In this document: in pieces, positions 59,030 through 64,000 of the stretch
Numbering within the stretch: the stretch's first letter is position 1
How the letters are laid out: each line of letters starts with the position of its first letter
From: Flammula alnicola
Lineage: Eukaryota; Basidiomycota; Agaricomycetes; Agaricales; Strophariaceae
Length of the DNA: 64,000 bases
Reading direction: 5' to 3'
NCBI GenBank assembly: GCA_015499995.1
Contig: JADNRV010000018.1
Location: 372,001 to 436,000, forward strand
The notes under the pieces: model-generated
Database searches by the model: none
What the model was told of the DNA's origin: nothing
The model's input: only the letters and a program-made list of their open reading frames with translations
Program-made: the position numbers and the translations under genes

Positions 59030-60696
59030 TTATTTGTAGAGCAATGCGACATCCAATACAATTTGGTGAGAATCAACCCTACTAGAAAATACCACGCGTC
59101 CAGATCCTTCATCCATAAGCGGACCGAAATTTGGGTATTGTGGACAAAAAGAGTAAATTTTAGTCAAGAATGTAGGTAAACGGTCTTCGTGACCCTCCTC
59201 CCCCGGCCATGAATAGCGCATTAGGAAAGCCTCAGAAGCGCCGGTTGTCGACACGGCTTGACGGTACCCAAGGCATGGGGGTCGCCTCCTGTCGAAGGGG
59301 AACGGAATGTCCATTAACTTCACAATCTGTGGTTGGCCCCCGGGTTTGCTGTCATCGTCTATGACAATACCATGGAGTGCATTGCCAGCAACACACACAA
59401 ATCGAGTTGTGTGACTGTCGCAAGAGATGAAGGGTTTGGATATGAGCTCGTGACCGATATCTTCCAGCTCGACTTCCCATAACGGCATTGTTGGTGTGCT
59501 AAAAAGGTCATCCCCAGTTATCCTTTCTTCGATGGCGGAATAGTCGTAGATGAAGATGTCGTATAGGTCGACAATGAACAACCTATTGTTTGGAAGAAGA
59601 TAAATGGAGCGCTGTAAAAACCATTAAACACAAATGGCAGAACTCAGACAGATGTGAATATACGCACGGATCCATTAGGTTGAGAAAGAATACGCTTGGG
59701 ATACTTTGACGAAGTACCATTTGCGCGTGCCCAGTCCACGACGATGGAATATTCTTTGTTATCCTCGCTACAAAAAACTGTAAAAGCAACATGGGACCCA
59801 AGGAGGGACAAAGAATATAGGTCGCTGACAAAGGGGTGATGAGGGAAGGACGCTAGATATTTCGCACTCAACCCAGCACCGTGTTGCTTATCATCAAGCA
59901 CCAGCGCGATACGCCAGATTTTAATCATGCGGACTGGTTCCAGGGGGGGATCATTGTTGACGTCGCCCCAGTCGTCCAGAAACTTGTCTCCCATGAATGA
60001 TAATGCAAGATTAAATGTGAGGGTTGGAGAGGATTCATCGATGTCAACAGACATCAATGTCTGTAGCACCGACTCCTCATGACCAAATTTACTCGGGGTG
60101 AGAAGCGTTCCGATATTAGTCGAAGATTCTAGATCGTAATAGATTACCGACCCAGTAGATGTAGCGATCAGTAGCCATCGACCTCCCTTCACTAGGTGCT
60201 TCGTTTCAGCCTTCTCAGTCGGAATGCGGCGCTCGCGTGCAGGAACTCCGTCGTCGGTTATCCAACCGATCTCGGCGCTCTTCCAGCGTAAGAGCAAATA
60301 CTCCAACTCGTGCGAGGCGTAGGTATCAATCGGACGCTCTAGTTGAATGGATTGGGCTGCGTCAGATGCTGTATATCGATAGAAGAGGTTCAACCAGAGA
60401 GCCCTGGTCCTTGAGACCTCAGACAGACGTTTGGATGTCTGATTTGATTTGTCAACGGCAGTTTGAGCATGAAATTGAAAGCGCACCTTGCGGATATGTA
60501 GGATGTCTTTCCATTCCACTTCTTTCAAGATCTCAATAAGCAATTCCAGTGGTAATTCACTCAGGCTGCACAAAGATCGTTCACATCCAATCTGTAACAG
60601 GTCAGTCACCGTCAGTGCGGCATCACAGAAGGTGTGATATAAACGTACAATTTGAACTCCATTTGTGGTAAATGTAAAGTTGGGCATTGCAGTCAA
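59030..60696 (-). CDS. F-box protein copy B, intact inverted paralogue of 25446-27186
   Basis: 520 aa in three exons, 60696-60487, 60438-59668 and 59611-59030. F-box LSELPLELLIEILKEVEWKD lies at about residues 43-62, then a long beta-rich region (HLVKGGRWLLIATSTGSVIYYD ending before 20 identical residues; YSLSLLGSHVAFTVF; RLFIVDLYDIFIYDYSA) suggests a WD-like propeller. The start used is MTAMPNF. The copy A start, 22 codons further upstream, cannot be used here because a TGA follows the first ten codons. Intron positions equal those of copy A. It is expected to recruit targets to an SCF ubiquitin ligase. The 3' end is 101 bp from the NACHT gene stop. Confidence 0.8.
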
Positions 60697-61806
60697 AAGA
60701 GCTCCTAGGAGGCGAAGTCCTTGAAGTAAATATTGGATGAGATGGTCTCAGTTGATGCTTTGAAGTAGTCTTATGGGCATTCCAGGTCCTTCCTAATCTG
60801 CGAGTTCGTGATATCTAGATCAGAAGGGGGATATATTGAGATACCAGAGATACACAAGAGAGATTTTGGTCGTTGTGTTGGAGTTGAAGAAACCGTTGAA
60901 TTTCAAATTCACTGAGTTGATTGAACCGTAACAGCTAAGCTTATTTCATGGGATCATGTGATCGACTGGTATTGTGTTTGCAAAAATGCATATAAAGAAC
61001 GGTGGGTTTCCAATTTTTCATCGAAAACGGCAGAATACCCTAGTACTTTACTTTCCCAAATTGCTTGCCACTTAATCAGTAAAAGTACACAGTCTTTCCG
61101 AGTGTCTTTCAGGTCTTTTGGTCCTCAAGCTGAAGACGACAAATGTATTTCCAATTCTTGGAAGTCGCAAAGTCGAGCATTTGCCTGCGAATCTCGAGGC
61201 AGCTCGAGGCGCTGGACATCAGTTTGAGCAATGAACCAATCAGTTATCTGGAGAGGGTCGTCGAGTTCGATCCGGGACCCGGGTTTCCCAAGTTGGATGA
61301 TAGTGGGCGCAATATTCCTTAGGTTCATTGTTACCAGTGTAACTGACAAATACCTTGTAGGAAGATCATGATGGAACCGTCACCAGCTATTTAGTCCACC
61401 TTGCAGGGCATGTTGAACGGCGTCCTATGGCTCAATGTATTCGCCCTAGCACTATCGAAGAATCACCCCTCATTGCAAGTACTCTCCTCTCGAGTAAGTA
61501 ACAACCGCGTTTTCCAGATCTTCCAGTGACTCGTGGCCATTTTATCGTCACTTAAAGCTTAGGATAACAATTACATTCATCGAAAGTCGTCGCTATCGTA
61601 TGCTCTACTAACAGTCAGGTAAACATGAAAACATTTCTATTTAAATTCACTATCTTTGTGTAATTCTTAACCGTCTACAGTCTACTTAATTCATTAGATT
61701 TCTAAGCGTTCGAAAGGCGGGTATATATGAAGAGATAGAAGAGCCATCTGGGTTACTGGGTATATAGTTGGAGGAATCCCTCGGGATGGAGATACTCGCA
61801 GGAGAG
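60697..61806. other. Upstream region of F-box copy B and gene-free stretch
   Basis: 60697-~60900 is the inverted counterpart of sequence upstream of copy A. The rest holds only short frames (for example minus 61125-61349) without recognisable content. Confidence 0.35.
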
Positions 61807-64000
61807 TCAAAATCTTCCTATGCTCAAGGAACGACCTCGAGCGCGAGTACAGCCTGGAGTCCCAGCGGTGCTGAAATATAAACCCGCAAAGAATTCGTCG
61901 AACTGAGGCGTCTTATGATATATATCCTTACTCCCCATGATCTGAGAGACATTGTCGAGGAAGTTCACACTCGAGGAGCAGGCAGTAATGTGCCTCTCTA
62001 ATAGAGTCTTGAGCGAATGCAAGCCTGCGAAAAACTCTGGAAAACAAGCTCGCATGCGGTGGTACGCCTCCTCGTTCGCCATGAACTGGAAGACGTAATG
62101 GAGGAAGTCGAAGGCTGGTGTTAGCTCCAATTTAGACAGCATTCCGGATCTGTGGAAATATTCCATGAAGTCAGAGTTCAATGTAGAGAGTTCTTGGAGC
62201 AGCGGCGAGTCGGGCTCAAATGTAGAAGCATGCGACATCACAACCTGGAACGCCATGGGTTTAATGATGCTCCAGAGCACGGAGTTGAAAAGATCGGCCT
62301 TGAGATATCCTTTGAACGTCAAGAGCAATTGGTGTTTGAAGTCTAGGAGCTGCGAGATCAATATGGAAATGCCTAGTCCAATACTAAGATCACTTACCAT
62401 CTGGAGAGTGGTATAATCGTGTCCTCGTGGAAGGATGATGACGCAGTGCTCCATCGATAGACACTCCTCGACAAGATCCAATGAATGCTCCTCTTTGTAC
62501 CACATATCTTCAATCCATAGTTTGCGATACGGATAATAATTCCACGCGACGATGAAGCAGAGGAGATTGACGCTGGAGGTTGCACTTCACTTGATGGTCA
62601 AGCAGAAAGGCACTGAATATATCTGCTAGGATGTCGTCACGGCGATGAGGGTGATTCCATTGCGGCTCAAACTTGATATTAGAGTTGATTTGCCCATCCT
62701 CTTGAGCTTCTTGAGCGTCAACAAGCTAGTCGATGGGTGGATATTTCGCACGAAATGGTTTAGCGCTTGAAGGCTTTCGGTTTTGTGAACGTAAGTCCTA
62801 GCCAACCACGCGAGACCGCGAGGAATATCGCAGCTTTCGAGCTCCATGGTCCCGGAAGTTGCACCAGACGCAGTTTCTGCCACGCATTGTCGAAAGGAAC
62901 CCAATCTGACCTGAGAGCAGCCTCTCCAGAAACGCCCGCTTCCTCTTGAGGAAAGTATCGCCTTTCAAAACTCGGAGAAATTTGACAACGGGAGGGCCAG
63001 CCAAAATGCGACAAAGGCGAAAAAACGGGCCTGAGGAGACTTGAATGGGCACTGAGACCGCGCAGTTTGTCGTTACTGATGAAGACACACTGCAATGCCG
63101 GCAACGTAATCGTGGCCAGCATAAGAAGAAAATCACACCAATGACAATGCAGTTGATCAAGGTGACCGCGGTGTTCAGGTTCCACAAAATTCAAGCATGC
63201 CCCAGAAAAAGAGTAGGAGGGAAGATTGAAGCAATATCGGAAGCGAGGAAATTATGAGAGGTACGCCCCAATAGTTCATCCCGTCATACCGCATCTGTCG
63301 TACGGCGAAGCCTTCCTTGGACCCCTTCTAGTATCCCGTTCGTATTCTCGAATCCACTGGAGGCATATCGTACCGATGAGCACAGTGCCCAAGGAAAGGG
63401 TGAGGCTGAGAAACCAGACCGCGTTCATTCGTAATACCGATCCCGATGGCTGAAAAACGGACGACGACGGAGGGGAAGGAAATTGAATATCGACCATAGT
63501 AGTCCCATTCAAGTGTGCTTGATACAATGCGACCCACGTGGTGTATAGAGAAACGTAGATTTGGTTCTGGACGACTGAAGGGTTTGGTTGAAGCATCTGA
63601 TATGAGACAACCAGGAAGGCGACAACCGTGGCGGCAAAAAGGCCAGCCTATATTGTCAAGCAGCTTTTAATAAGTTCGTTTCTTGCACAGGGAATATAGG
63701 AGGCTCACAAAGATCATTAGCTTGTCTATCTCCTCCCTCCATGCGCTACACATCCCTTTATCGTGTTCCCTTGCAAGTGCATACGCAATTTCCCAGGCAT
63801 CGTTCTCCGTTTCCTTCAGCAATTCCGTTTGCTCGTAGAAGGGGTCCCCGCTTTGCCAATGTTTGAGTTTTTCCTAAACAAAATAGAGTGAGATTACATG
63901 ACATTCTGACGAAAAAAAATGTGCTGACTTTAACTCCACGGTTAGGTACATCGAATGTAACGAAACTGTCTTCTCCTAAGTCCGAATCGTCATTCGGGCT
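61807..64000 (-). pseudogene. DUF6535-type membrane protein, probably decayed; 5' end outside the window
   Basis: Minus strand, running off the right edge. The conserved DUF6535 opening is visible (WEIAYALAREHDKGMCSAW, EIDKLMIF, then after an intron AGLFAATVVAFLVVSYQML ~63650-63600), followed by helices in 63500-63100 (WFLSLTLSLGTVLIGTICL, LIISSLPILLQSSLLLFF, LINCIVIGVIFFL). At about 63110 the frame shifts: IGVIFFL is in one frame and LMLATITLPALQCVF in the next. A second change of frame is needed near 62860 (DIPRGLAWLARTYVH). The C-terminal part is an open frame from 62505 to 61807. Unrecognised introns could explain one of these breaks but not easily the one inside the helix. Function of DUF6535 proteins is unknown. 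Confidence 0.55.

Noticed and set aside
1..64000. tRNA, rRNA or CRISPR loci
   Set aside because: Scanning by eye found no rRNA segments and no regularly spaced repeats; the only tRNA-like match is the Copia primer-binding site. A tRNAscan run would be decisive.

Overview
The window is nuclear DNA of a filamentous basidiomycete, most likely an agaricomycete. The genes have many short introns of about 50-60 bp with GT...AG ends. The families present (MLKL-like/TKL kinase, MYND array, F-box duplicates, GH115, NACHT, DUF6535, Copia, Helitron) are typical of mushroom-forming fungi. No rRNA, tRNA, CRISPR or bacterial-type operon was seen. Exon models were built by hand from splice signals and reading frame.

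Layout. 1-3965 (+): large kinase with an N-terminal helical-bundle domain. 4431-5225 (-): PIG-X/PBN1-like GPI-anchor protein. 5528-8874 (+): three tandem MYND-finger genes, the first decayed. 9158-13682 (-): 25-exon secreted GH115 alpha-glucuronidase. 14252-20593: a 3.2-kb tandem duplication carrying two F-box genes, the first frameshifted. 20787-23378 (-): UBP6/USP14 deubiquitinase. 23780-24776 (+): BAP31-like ER protein, divergent from UBP6. 25446-27186 (+): decayed F-box gene with an intact inverted paralogue at 59030-60696 (-).

27141-35448 (-) is one host gene, a proline-rich protein with a PD-(D/E)XK-nuclease-like domain, split by a 6.17-kb Ty1/Copia element (27939-34107, TSD TCTCC, LTRs differing by two single-base indels). 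The Copia polyprotein is itself split by a 608-bp hAT-type MITE (30194-30801); removing the MITE plus one 8-bp target copy restores the Copia frame exactly. A 275-bp foldback element with a 9-bp TSD lies at 36168-36442.

37313-38729 (-): FES1 Hsp70 exchange factor. 40490-40876 (-): an 88-aa three-exon gene. 42991-45427 (-): multi-pass membrane protein. 46379-52575: autonomous Helitron with a Rep-helicase gene, followed with no spacer by a 137-bp mini-Helitron sharing its 5' end. 53781-54785 (-): DUF7598-type membrane protein. 56245-58928 (+): NACHT NTPase. 59030-60696 (-): F-box gene. 61807-64000 (-): DUF6535-type membrane protein with frame breaks, running off the right edge.

The housekeeping genes (PIG-X, UBP6, BAP31, FES1) lie among fast-evolving duplicated families and recent mobile elements. 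The best leads are the dated nest of insertions (host gene, then Copia, then MITE), the tandem Helitrons, the microexon-rich GH115 gene, and two candidate signalling or cell-death receptors (MLKL-like kinase and NACHT protein).
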